Position numbers and translations under genes: made by a program | Shown here: piece after piece, positions 53,366 through 60,590 of the stretch | Numbering within the stretch: position 1 is the stretch's first letter | Layout of the letters: every line of letters starts with the position of its first letter | Origin: Caryophanales bacterium UBA7278 | GTDB taxonomy: Bacteria; Bacillota_I; Bacilli_A; RFN20; CAG-826 | Direction: 5' to 3' | DNA: 64,000 bases | Assembly: GCA_002472275.1 (NCBI GenBank) | Contig: DKRQ01000029.1 | Coordinates: 1 to 64,000, forward strand | Notes under the pieces: model-generated | Told to the model about the DNA's origin: nothing | Databases searched by the model: none | Seen by the model: only the letters and a program-made list of their open reading frames with translations

Positions 53366-53432
53366 GAATAAAGCCAGCTCCCTATCATCCAGAATCCTGG
53401 CGGGGTTCGATCCCCTTTTAAGGCAGCTGGCT
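53366..53432 (-). terminator. Riboswitch B expression-platform terminator
   Basis: The same arms as in riboswitch A: AGCCAGCT (53425-53432) with AGCTGGCT (53372-53379) and TTTATT after. The 45-nt interior folds into its own small hairpins (GGGG/CCCC and CCAG/CTGG). The 5' arm overlaps the aptamer 3' strand, again predicting ligand-dependent read-through. Confidence 0.6.
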
Positions 53433-53497
53433 GTCTAATCTGACTAGATAGACCCTCTAGTTTTGCGTCGCCGTATCGCTACGGTTTTGCTTTTTGC
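53422..53497 (-). promoter_or_regulatory. GEMM-I c-di-GMP riboswitch aptamer B
   Basis: Minus strand: AAAAAGCAAAACC, hairpin CCGTA-GCGA-TACGG with a GNRA loop, GCGACGCAAAACTAGAGGG, second stem GTCTA/TAGAC, then AGCCAGCTGCC. The order and key bases match GEMM-I and riboswitch A, with minor changes (GCAAAAC for GCAAACC, GCAAAAC for GCAAAGC). TATATT at 53507-53512 is its likely -10. Confidence 0.85.
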
Positions 53498-53506
53498 TCG
53501 GCCCTA

Positions 53507-53512
53507 ATATAC
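53507..53512 (-). promoter_or_regulatory. -10 element of riboswitch operon B
   Basis: TATATT on the minus strand about 10 nt before the aptamer; a -35 (TAGATT, spacer 17) is weak. Confidence 0.45.
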
Positions 53513-53591
53513 AACCTTCGAAATCATAAATCTACAAAAAATGCACAAAACTTTTTCCTTGGTCTTTTCATGCGCGCATTATGCGTAACAG

Positions 53592-53613
53592 AAAAGCCCC
53601 CGTTGCCGGGGGC
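53592..53613 (-). terminator. Terminator of small membrane protein gene
   Basis: Minus strand GCCCCCG / CGGGGGC with a 4-nt loop and a TTTT tail, just after the gene at 53637. Confidence 0.8.
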
Positions 53614-53636
53614 GATCTTGTCGTCAGTAGGGGGTC

Positions 53637-53999
53637 TTATTCCTCTTTTTTCTCGACGTCCTTGTTGAGCTCGGCCTTGATGGCGGCGAGTTCTTCCGGA
53701 GTCAAGTCATCGATGGATTTGACCTGCCTTTGCTGCTCCTTGGCGGTCGATTTACGCACGTAGAGCACGAGCCCGATGATGTTACCCGCTAGAAGCAGGA
53801 ACAGGGGCAATACGAACGCCAGGAGGTAGACGGTTGGGTTTTGCTGGAGATAGCCGATGAGACCTTCACCGCCTAGTAGCTCCGCCGCAGATTTCCCGAT
53901 CGTGTTGATCATCATCACGAGGTTGAAGATCGCGAGGCCGATGGTCAATACGGCGTCGAGGGAGAGTAGGGCGATATAGAACGGTTTCTTGTTTTTCAT
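53637..53999 (-). CDS. Small two-helix membrane protein
   Basis: A 120-residue protein with two membrane helices (about residues 8-30 and 55-80) and a charged cytoplasmic tail (DDLTPEELAAIKAELNKDVEKKEE). No family was recognised. It lies between the SipW-type gene at 54079 and riboswitch operon B, and has no Shine-Dalgarno. GATAAG lies about 12 nt before the ATG. It may assist the neighbouring exported protein, by position only. Confidence 0.6.
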   Translation of the reverse strand: MKNKKPFYIALLSLDAVLTIGLAIFNLVMMINTIGKSAAELLGGEGLIGYLQQNPTVYLLAFVLPLFLLLAGNIIGLVLYVRKSTAKEQQRQVKSIDDLTPEELAAIKAELNKDVEKKEE

Positions 54000-54078
54000 A
54001 GGCTAAGCGTGCTTATCACACGTTATCTTAAACTCTTGCAAACCCAATTGCTATCGCGAGTTTCTAGAGAAGAATTGC

Positions 54079-55053
54079 TTACGCGGCGGTGAGCTGGCGA
54101 GTGTAGAACTTCAAAGCAGTGGTGACAGCGTCGAGAGTGGCGGCATCAACGACGTTGGTTTCATCGGTTCCCTCGAACCAAGCCACAAAGGTGTATGAAA
54201 GAGTGGCATCGCTATTGGGGGTGGCAGTACCGAATTTACCGAGGCAGTAAACTTCAGAGCAATCGGCAAGGCCGGTGTGACCTTCCTCAATCTTATACGT
54301 ATTGGCAGTTTTCATGGCTGAAGTCATAAGAACGTTAGCGCCATAAGAGGCCGTGCTGGTAGTGCTGTTGACATAAGTAGAGGAGTCAACGAAGGGGGCC
54401 CAAACACGGGTTTGAGTAGCACTGCCCGTGCCAGTAGCAGCGCCACCAACGATGGCTAGGCGGAAAGCTTTGTAGGTGTTTTTGGCATTATCACCACGTT
54501 CGGCACTATTAAATGTCGCGTTACTACCGGTGGTTTTATCAAGGTTGAAATAGAGCCCGCACGGAGTGGTGTTTTGGGGGAAGGTGTAGGTAAAGGTAAC
54601 CTTGAAGCTAACGGCCCAATAGATATCACTGTCGTTGGGATCGGTGGTTTGATAGTGGCCAGCAATCCAACTATTGTTGTAGGTGGCAATCGCAGCTGCG
54701 TCTGCGTTTTGGGCGGGTTCTAGGCCATCAACTCTAAGAGTGAACTTATCGTCGACGTCGTGGGTGCCAGAATAAACCTTCTTTGCAGAGTGATCGAAAG
54801 AACCATGGGTGAGTTGGACATTCTTGGCCGTGTCGAGTTTGATTTGTTTCGAGTCGCTGGGATCAATCATGGTGCCGTGATCAGGGGTAATGGCGGCAGT
54901 GAGGTTACCATCGAGCTTGGTAATGGCAAAACTGGAAGTTTTCATATCCCAGGAAGAGCTGGAAGAGAACCAAGCGACGGTTCCGCCGACAGAGCCGGCA
55001 GCGGCGAGGACGAGGACGCCAAGAGCGGGGGCGATTAGAAGTGATTTTTTCAT
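54079..55053 (-). CDS. SipW-type exported protein, probable abundant fibre subunit
   Basis: A 324-residue protein with a SipW-type signal (AAAGSVGGTVAWFSSSSSW near residue 20) and a C-terminal SYTFVAWFEGTDETNVVD. That matches the TWLEGSD motif of the first gene of operon B. The mature protein is Thr/Ala/Asn-rich with almost no Cys, as in TasA-like amyloid fibre proteins. It has the strongest Shine-Dalgarno of the group (AAGGAG, spacing 7) and its own promoter, consistent with high expression. The ATG at 55053 is used; the 5' frame extension to 55101 is not coding. Confidence 0.75.
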   Translation of the reverse strand: MKKSLLIAPALGVLVLAAAGSVGGTVAWFSSSSSWDMKTSSFAITKLDGNLTAAITPDHGTMIDPSDSKQIKLDTAKNVQLTHGSFDHSAKKVYSGTHDVDDKFTLRVDGLEPAQNADAAAIATYNNSWIAGHYQTTDPNDSDIYWAVSFKVTFTYTFPQNTTPCGLYFNLDKTTGSNATFNSAERGDNAKNTYKAFRLAIVGGAATGTGSATQTRVWAPFVDSSTYVNSTTSTASYGANVLMTSAMKTANTYKIEEGHTGLADCSEVYCLGKFGTATPNSDATLSYTFVAWFEGTDETNVVDAATLDAVTTALKFYTRQLTAA

Positions 55054-55093
55054 TGTTTTTCTCCTTGAGTTTAAGGTCCTATAAGCACAAAAG

Positions 55094-55116
55094 CCATTCA
55101 ACGGACCGTTAAATGG
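55094..55116 (-). promoter_or_regulatory. Inverted repeat in the leader of the SipW-type gene
   Basis: Arms CCATTTAACGG and CCGTTGAATGG around one base, 11 bp with one G-U pair, about 40 nt upstream of the ATG. It could be a protein operator or an mRNA hairpin. It is not a terminator (no T-run). Confidence 0.5.
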
Positions 55117-55190
55117 ATGACAGGGATTATCGCAACTTTTACGTTTTCGAGGGCTTGGGACTTCTCTCGGAATCGCTTGGTTGCGCTTAA

Positions 55191-55219
55191 ATATTGGGCA
55201 TTTTTTGCGGGTAAGTCAA
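55191..55219 (-). promoter_or_regulatory. Candidate promoter of the SipW-type gene
   Basis: Minus strand TTGACT (55214-55219), a 17-nt spacer and CAATAT (55191-55196), giving a leader of about 130 nt that contains the inverted repeat. No GEMM aptamer is present here. Confidence 0.4.
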
Positions 55220-55250
55220 GAAATAGAAGAAAGCGGAAAAACTATTGATA

Positions 55251-56336
55251 TTAGATGCTGAGGCGGTTTTTGCCGTTCCTCTTGCTCTCGTATAGTTTCG
55301 CATCCGCGTGTTCGATGCATTGGAAAACGTCTTCGGTGGAGGAGGCTTTGCCGACGTATCCGCCTAAGGAGACGCTCACGTGGTTACCGGGGACGCCTTC
55401 CACGTATAGCTCATGGATTTCCTTGAGGATGTTCTCGCCCATGGCCTTGAGGGATTCGTTCGTCGCCCCGGTTTGTAGGATGACGAACTCGTCGCCGCCA
55501 TAACGGAGCAAGACCTCGGGGTTTTGGTTGGACAATACGGTCGCGACGGTTTTGATCGCGATGTTACCCGAGGCGTGGCCCATTTGGTCGTTGATCTTCT
55601 TTAAGAAGTCCAGGTCGACGAAAAGGACGCCTAGGTCGATTTCCTTGTTGCCTTCCTCGAAATGGAGGGATTTGACCCATTGGACCATATACATGCGGTT
55701 ATGGATACCCGTAAGGGAATCGCGGGTCGCTAGTTCCTCAAACCTCTTCGCGGAGTTGCCTTGGATCTCCGAGATGTCCGCGGAGGCGATCGAGGACATG
55801 GCCCCGATCACGATGGCCACGACGAAGACCGCGAGGAAATTGAACCTCGTGGGTTGGTCGATGAGGGGATTGGATCCCCCAAAGGCGGGCGTATAGAAGT
55901 AGATGATGGATTCGACTAAGACGGCTAAGCCCGTGAGGACACCGGGAATGAAATCGGTGAAGAGGATGACCACGAGGCAGCCTAGGGGCACCCAGTAGAG
56001 GGAGTGGAGCGCGAATTGACTGGAGGCCAATAATCCCGCAGCGGAAGCGATGGTCAGCGCCCCGACGGCGATCCAGAAGTAGAGGCGGAGCCCAAATAGG
56101 TGCAATTTGCCGCCCAGGAGGAACACGAGCCAAAGCATCAGGAACGAGACGCCGCCAAGGCAATAGAAGGTGATGGCGAGTTCGCTCGCACCCCTAAGTT
56201 GGTTTAGGACCGCCCCATAGATAGTGGTGAAGCAAAGCAAAACGAAGACGATGGAAAGGCAAGTTCTGCGGCGGTGATTGACCTCGGCGAGGTAGTTGCC
56301 TAGTTTTTCCCTGATGTTCGATAGGAGTTTCGGCAT
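55251..56336 (-). CDS. Membrane diguanylate cyclase (GGDEF)
   Basis: A 361-residue protein with about six membrane helices (residues 25-190) and a complete GGDEF domain (about 205-361). RDSLTGIHNR, FVDLDFLKKINDQMGH and the active-site RYGGDEF are intact, so it should make c-di-GMP from two GTP. The product inhibition RxxD motif is absent. The membrane part may sense a signal (7TM-like or MASE-like; not identified). The promoter is an extended -10 TGATACACT (56372-56380). It is the synthesis partner of the neighbouring riboswitches and phosphodiesterase. Confidence 0.92.
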   Translation of the reverse strand: MPKLLSNIREKLGNYLAEVNHRRRTCLSIVFVLLCFTTIYGAVLNQLRGASELAITFYCLGGVSFLMLWLVFLLGGKLHLFGLRLYFWIAVGALTIASAAGLLASSQFALHSLYWVPLGCLVVILFTDFIPGVLTGLAVLVESIIYFYTPAFGGSNPLIDQPTRFNFLAVFVVAIVIGAMSSIASADISEIQGNSAKRFEELATRDSLTGIHNRMYMVQWVKSLHFEEGNKEIDLGVLFVDLDFLKKINDQMGHASGNIAIKTVATVLSNQNPEVLLRYGGDEFVILQTGATNESLKAMGENILKEIHELYVEGVPGNHVSVSLGGYVGKASSTEDVFQCIEHADAKLYESKRNGKNRLSI

Positions 56337-56371
56337 GGCTTTACGTTGATAACGGGTCTTAAGTTTGCATT

Positions 56372-56380
56372 AGTGTATCA
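56372..56380 (-). promoter_or_regulatory. Extended -10 of diguanylate cyclase gene
   Basis: Minus strand TGATACACT, an extended -10 (TGnTACACT), about 36 nt before the ATG. There is no clear -35. Confidence 0.45.
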
Positions 56381-56495
56381 CTAGTTGAGAAATTTCGCAC
56401 AAGCCTATTGCGCAAGCGCGGAAAGTCTTAATTGACCAAAAGAGGGTTGATTTATGTTGCCCTTAAAAGGGAGGATGGGCAAAATATATGGGCTT

Positions 56496-56573
56496 CGGGA
56501 TGTAGCGAAGCTTGGTTATCGCGTCTGCTTTGGGAGCAGAAGACCATCGGTTCGAATCCGATCATCCCGACCA
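56496..56573 (+). tRNA. tRNA-Pro (TGG anticodon)
   Basis: Acceptor CGGGATG/CATCCCG, D arm TAGCGAAGCTTGGTTATCGC, anticodon loop TTTGGGA giving TGG, T arm ATCGGTTCGAATCCGAT and an encoded CCA. It stands at the edge of an AT-richer island, a common integration site. Confidence 0.95.
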
Positions 56574-56586
56574 TAATGAAACATTA

Positions 56587-56615
56587 GGTTTGATACTGGT
56601 TATCAAGCCTTTTTT
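56587..56615 (+). terminator. tRNA-Pro terminator
   Basis: GGTTTGATA / TATCAAGCC (one G-U pair) with a 5-nt loop and a run of six T. Confidence 0.8.
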
Positions 56616-56633
56616 ATTCAATGATTTCAAATT

Positions 56634-56667
56634 GTAAGAAAAGTAAGATATACTATGAAACGTAAGA
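56634..56667 (+). promoter_or_regulatory. GTAAGA repeats and -10 before abrB-like gene
   Basis: Three GTAAGA copies (56634, 56643, 56662), 9 and 19 nt apart, enclose the TATACT at 56649. They could be the autoregulatory operator of the AbrB-type protein encoded next. Confidence 0.4.
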
Positions 56668-56685
56668 AAATAGGAGTGAATCGTA

Positions 56686-56889
56686 ATGAAAGACATAAAA
56701 GAAGATAGGTTTATCGTAAGCGTCAAAGTGGGACCTAAGTTTCAAATAACGATACCTGCCGCAGCCAGGAAACTATTCGATATCCAAGAAGGGGATACCT
56801 TAATGGTGATGGGGGACAAAGAGAAAGGAATCGCGTTAGTCAAAGACGATGTGTTCTATCAGTTGATGGGAGGCGCGCTAAAAAAATGA
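56686..56889 (+). CDS. AbrB/SpoVT-family transcription regulator
   Basis: A 67-residue swapped-hairpin AbrB-type DNA-binding protein (VGPKFQITIPAAARKLFDIQEGD). TAGGAGT precedes the ATG. Its stop overlaps the ABC ATPase start (ATGA), giving the common AbrB-ABC-ABC cassette in which it represses or tunes the transporter. Codon use is AT-richer than the core genes. Confidence 0.9.
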   Translation: MKDIKEDRFIVSVKVGPKFQITIPAAARKLFDIQEGDTLMVMGDKEKGIALVKDDVFYQLMGGALKK

Positions 56890-57620
56890 CGACGGCAATA
56901 AAAATTGAAGGCCTTACGAAGCGGTACAAAGACGTCACCGCGGTCGAAGGGTTAAACCTAGAAATATCTGAGGGGGAATTGTTTTCCTTGCTCGGGGTGA
57001 ATGGGGCGGGGAAAACAACAACGATAAAAATGCTTTCCACGCTTGTGAAACCGACAAGCGGAGATGCCACTATTTTTGGCTATTCGGTACTCCGAGATGA
57101 AGAAAAGGTAAAAGAGATCATCGATATTTCCATGCAAGAGACTGCGATCGCAAGGAAACTGACGGTTGAAGAGAACATTGAATTCTATGGCAGATTATCC
57201 GGGCAAGATAAAGCCGAACTCAATGAAGTGAAAAAATTCATTTACGAAGCGTTTGGATTCGAAAAAATAGCCAAAAAGCAAGCCTCGAAATTATCCGGTG
57301 GTTGGCAAAGAAAACTATCGATTGCCTTGGCGTTGATTTCCAAACCTAAAATTCTATTTTTAGACGAACCAACATTGGGGCTTGATGTAATAGCCAGAAG
57401 AGAATTATGGAAGACCATAAACGAACTAAAAGGCAAGATGACCATAATTCTAACCACCCACTATATGGAGGAAGCGGAAGCGTTGGCCGATAGAATTGGC
57501 ATAATGAAGGACGGAAGGCTGCTGTTTGTCGGGACGAAAGAAGAGCTTTTCGGGAAAACAGGCAAAACGAATGTTGAGGATTCGTTTATTGAAATAGTTT
57601 CCGGAGGCGAATCGTTATGA
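56886..57620 (+). CDS. ABC transporter ATPase, NatA/drug-efflux type
   Basis: A 244-residue ATPase with Walker A GVNGAGKTT, signature LSGGWQRK and Walker B ILFLDEPTLGLD. It pairs with the ABC-2 permease whose start overlaps its stop. These two-gene systems export drugs, peptides or Na+; the substrate is unknown. The low-GC composition suggests recent acquisition. Confidence 0.9.
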   Translation: MTTAIKIEGLTKRYKDVTAVEGLNLEISEGELFSLLGVNGAGKTTTIKMLSTLVKPTSGDATIFGYSVLRDEEKVKEIIDISMQETAIARKLTVEENIEFYGRLSGQDKAELNEVKKFIYEAFGFEKIAKKQASKLSGGWQRKLSIALALISKPKILFLDEPTLGLDVIARRELWKTINELKGKMTIILTTHYMEEAEALADRIGIMKDGRLLFVGTKEELFGKTGKTNVEDSFIEIVSGGESL

Positions 57621-58369
57621 AGGAATCGTTATCTAGAATCATCATTCTGACAAAAAGGGATTTCAAAGAAATCTTAAGGGATCCGCTATCGCTGATATTC
57701 ACCATAGGGATGCCTTTGCTTTTGGAGATATTGTTCTATTTCATATTCCATGGATTGACGTCCCAATTCGAGATGAGATACTTGGCTCCGGGAATAGTTG
57801 TGTTCGCCCAAAGTTTCATATCGCTGTTTGTTGGACTATTAATCGCCATAGATAGATCAACATCCTTTTTGACGAGGCTATATGTGTCAAAAGCGAGGTC
57901 GTATGAATTCATCTTTTCATACGCCCTGTCCATGATTCCCATCATATTTGTCCAATCTCTATTATTCTTCTTGGTTGGAGGACTAATAGATCCTTCGATT
58001 TTTAGTATCAACATGGTGTTTGCCATGCTTATAAGCTTGGTTACGTCTCTTCTTTTTATCGCCTTGGGAATTTTGCTTGGCTCTTTATGCAACGAAAAAG
58101 CAATCGGTGGCATTTCCTCGATTGTCATCGCCGGTCAATCCGTCCTATCGGGCATGTGGTTTCCGACAGAAGGATTAAACGAAGGAATGATAACGTTCAT
58201 GAATGTGTTGCCGTTTAGAAACGCGACACAGCTTGTCCAAAATACCATGAACGGAATAAATGATGTATATAAGGATTTTTTAATTCCATTAAGTATCGTT
58301 CTAGCATATGCAATAGCATCATTCGTTCTGGCAATAGTGGCTTTCAAAAGAAAAATGAAATCAAACTAA
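57617..58369 (+). CDS. ABC-2 type permease
   Basis: A 250-residue integral membrane protein with six predicted helices and the ABC-2 pattern (FKEILRDPLSLIFTIGMPLL near the N-terminus; AGQSVLSGMWFPTE near residue 175). It is the membrane partner of the ATPase at 56886, overlapping it by 4 nt. Confidence 0.9.
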   Translation: MKESLSRIIILTKRDFKEILRDPLSLIFTIGMPLLLEILFYFIFHGLTSQFEMRYLAPGIVVFAQSFISLFVGLLIAIDRSTSFLTRLYVSKARSYEFIFSYALSMIPIIFVQSLLFFLVGGLIDPSIFSINMVFAMLISLVTSLLFIALGILLGSLCNEKAIGGISSIVIAGQSVLSGMWFPTEGLNEGMITFMNVLPFRNATQLVQNTMNGINDVYKDFLIPLSIVLAYAIASFVLAIVAFKRKMKSN

Positions 58370-58387
58370 ACATTACCAAATGAAGTC

Positions 58388-58410
58388 ATCCATCGGGGAT
58401 GGATTTTTTT
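58388..58410 (+). terminator. Terminator of AbrB-ABC cassette
   Basis: ATCCAT / ATGGAT hairpin with a 5-nt loop and a run of seven T. Confidence 0.85.
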
Positions 58411-58421
58411 GCTCTTATAAG

Positions 58422-58486
58422 GTGTCTAGGTGTCCGAACTTTTAAAGGGTGTCAGAAACTGTATTAAATGTTATGTTTCTAGACAC
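58422..58486. repeat. 65-nt element bounded by perfect 8-bp inverted repeats
   Basis: GTGTCTAG at 58422-58429 and CTAGACAC at 58479-58486 frame an AT-rich interior containing further GTGTC copies. It is MITE-like or an IS end remnant in size and shape; no transposase is nearby and no target duplication is evident. Confidence 0.35.
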
Positions 58487-58497
58487 ATTGCTAATAG

Positions 58498-58528
58498 GTT
58501 CCTGATACAAGCGCGTCAGGAACTTTTT
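58498..58528 (+). terminator. Orphan terminator
   Basis: GTTCCTGA / TCAGGAAC (8 bp, perfect) with a 10-nt loop and five T, without a gene in front. It is probably left from a deleted gene. Confidence 0.6.
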
Positions 58529-58650
58529 AGTTAAAACTGCCGATGCCATAACAGTTATTGCTAGTCCTTTCCTATCGCTTGTCATTTGATTAACTGAAAA
58601 TTGCCGATAATCCAGTCTCTACAGGCTTTGGCTCGCACATGGTAAACCCC

Positions 58651-58742
58651 ATTCACGCACAGATGAGGTCACTCACACACGCTTTGCTCCAATCACGCAC
58701 AGATGAGGTCACTCACACACGCTTTGCTCCAATCACACACAG
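58651..58742. repeat. 40-bp tandem direct repeats
   Basis: Two copies of a 40-bp unit (58651-58690 and 58691-58730; key part CACGCACAGATGAGGTCACT) differing at one base, then a partial third (58731-58742). Each holds two CAC-rich boxes (CACGCAC and CACACAC). There are no spacers, so it is not a CRISPR. The rest of 58529-58810 contains no gene that can be supported. Confidence 0.7.
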
Positions 58743-58817
58743 GAGAGTCTCATTCGAAAACGCATAGGCATCCAGACGAGAAACAAGGCGTCCGCGAAAA
58801 TCGCAACAGCCTAATTT

Positions 58818-58862
58818 ATTGGTGACATTATTGGTGACACGATTGGTGACATTATTGGTGAC
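58818..58862 (+). repeat. Four 12-nt repeats (ATTGGTGAC) before the AlbA_2 gene
   Basis: GGTGAC begins at 58821, 58833, 58845 and 58857, an exact 12-nt period, ending about 36 nt before the ATG. The last copy can supply the -35 (TTGGTG, spacer 17 to GATACG), so bound protein would cover the promoter. The reverse complement recurs inside the gene at 60000-60041. Confidence 0.7.
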
Positions 58863-58898
58863 AAATGGTAGTATTAAGATACGTTTGGAGGCTGAATC

Positions 58899-60233
58899 AT
58901 GAACCTTGGAAGAGAATCGGAGTACCTAGAATTTAAAGAGACCACGAACGAACTCGACAATGCTATCGAGGATATCTCCGCGATTTTAAATAAGCACGGC
59001 AGGGGAATCCTTTATTTCGGCGTAAGAAATAATGGCGACGTGCGGGGGTTCGATATCGGCGAGAGCACGCAACGTGATATCTCCCGGAAGATCTATGAGA
59101 AAATCAAACCGCAAATATTCCCGACGATTGAGGAAATACCGGAATTGCGGATCATCAAGGTAACTTTCGAAGGCAGCGACAAACCTTATTCTGCCGACGG
59201 GCGGTATTTCCTTCGCGTCTCTGATGAGAGTCGGGAGATGTCGCCCGAGGAATTATCCAGGATGATCATGGAGACCAATCGCAAAGACTGGGAGAGGCAG
59301 CGTTCCGAAGCGACGATCGAAATGGTCGACGAGGCGTCTTTGAAGCGTTTCTTGGAACGCGCGATCGCATGCAAGAGACTCCCGCCCATGGAATACGACA
59401 AAATGGGCCTGCTTAAAAGACTCAAACTGCTTTCCGACGACGAACGTCATCTAAACAACGCCGGGCGAATCCTTTTTTCAATGGATGACCCAGTCGAGCT
59501 GAAGATGGCTGTTTTCGCGACGAACGAAAAAAGGACGTTCATCGATATCTCGCCCATGAAGGGGAATGTCTTTACCTTAATTGAAGAAGCGGAGAAATAC
59601 ATTAAGAAGAACATGCATTGGAGGGTCGTCATCAACGGCTTCGATCGAGTGGATGTTCCGGAGATTCCCATCGATGCCTTGCGCGAGATCATCGTGAACA
59701 GCTTTGCCCACGCCAACTATGTCGGCTGGAGCAAGAACGAGATCGATATCTTCCCCAACCGGGTGTCCATCTATAACCCCGGCGCTTTCCCCGATGACCT
59801 GAATCCCGAGGACTTCGCCAAGCGGACCATCGCCTCGAGGTTAAGGAACAAATTGATTTGCGACGTCCTCTATAAATGCCGATACGTTGAGACCTGGGGT
59901 ACCGGTTTAGCCAAGACATATTCGCTTTGCGACGAAGCGGGGATCCGCTGCGGATACGAGAAGGAGGGGGATGGTTTCTGGTTTATCTTCCATCGGAATG
60001 TCACCAATGATGTCACCAATGTCACCAATGATGTCACCAATTCCTTATCGGAGCTCGAGAAGATCGTCCTGCAGTCGATTACCGAAGAACCAACCATTTC
60101 GAAATACCGAATCGCCGAAAACGTCGGAAGAAGCCATCGGACCATTCAGAGGGTTTTGGATTCACTGAAAGGAAAAGGTCTCATTCGGAGAATCGGAGGA
60201 ACGAAAGGCGGACACTGGGAGGTCATTGGATAG
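58899..60233 (+). CDS. AlbA_2/HATPase_c_4 regulator with C-terminal winged helix
   Basis: A 444-residue protein. The N-terminal AlbA_2 (Schlafen-like) domain has EYLEFKETTNELDN and GILYFGVRNNGDVRGFDIG. An HATPase_c_4 module near residues 265-320 has REIIVNSFAHANY. A linker of repeated VTND/VTN units (near 368-382) precedes a winged-helix (YRIAENVGRSHRTIQRVLDSL). Such proteins are common accessory regulators. GGAGG precedes the ATG by seven bases. The VTN linker is encoded by GTCACCAAT repeats that mirror the upstream promoter repeats. Confidence 0.85.
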   Translation: MNLGRESEYLEFKETTNELDNAIEDISAILNKHGRGILYFGVRNNGDVRGFDIGESTQRDISRKIYEKIKPQIFPTIEEIPELRIIKVTFEGSDKPYSADGRYFLRVSDESREMSPEELSRMIMETNRKDWERQRSEATIEMVDEASLKRFLERAIACKRLPPMEYDKMGLLKRLKLLSDDERHLNNAGRILFSMDDPVELKMAVFATNEKRTFIDISPMKGNVFTLIEEAEKYIKKNMHWRVVINGFDRVDVPEIPIDALREIIVNSFAHANYVGWSKNEIDIFPNRVSIYNPGAFPDDLNPEDFAKRTIASRLRNKLICDVLYKCRYVETWGTGLAKTYSLCDEAGIRCGYEKEGDGFWFIFHRNVTNDVTNVTNDVTNSLSELEKIVLQSITEEPTISKYRIAENVGRSHRTIQRVLDSLKGKGLIRRIGGTKGGHWEVIG

Positions 60234-60590
60234 ATGGAACTATGGGACCTTTATGACCGCGGCAGGAAAAAGACCGGTCTAAGCCAGATTCGCGGTGAAC
60301 CGATTCCGAAGGGCCATTACCACCTCGTCGTCCACGTCTGGATCAGGAACGGAAGCGGCGAGTACCTGATTTCCCAAAGAAGCCCTGACCGCGAGAAGGA
60401 TCCCTTGAAATGGGAATGCGTGGGCGGTTCCGCCCTCATGGGTGAAGATAGCCTTTCCGCCGCCTCGCGGGAAGCGCAAGAGGAGGTGGGGCCGCCATCG
60501 TATTCCCGGACGAAAAAGCAAAAAGCGTATACGTTGGCAGGATTTTCATCGATAGCCTATACCATCGGAAAGGCTACGGAACGCGCCTAA
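60234..60590 (+). pseudogene. NUDIX hydrolase gene truncated by a deletion junction
   Basis: The first 85 residues are a normal NUDIX N-half, with the complete Nudix box GSALMGEDSLSAASREAQEEVG. The sequence then stops looking like NUDIX near 60490, and the frame ends at 60590 in unrelated residues. In another frame the sequence from 60491 on encodes the C-terminal half of a GNAT acetyltransferase. The C-terminal half of the NUDIX fold is missing, so no active enzyme is expected. Confidence 0.75.

Noticed and set aside
53366..53432. tRNA-like GGGGTTCGATCCCC stretch on the plus strand
   Set aside because: Only a T-arm-like hairpin is present; no acceptor, D or anticodon arms. It is the loop of the riboswitch B terminator.
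55054..55250. Third GEMM riboswitch
   Set aside because: No GCAAACC, GNRA hairpin or GACGCAAAGC core is present.
58422..58486. Complete insertion sequence
   Set aside because: No transposase, and only 65 nt between short inverted repeats.
58651..58742. CRISPR array
   Set aside because: The 40-bp units are directly adjacent with no spacers, and no cas genes are nearby.
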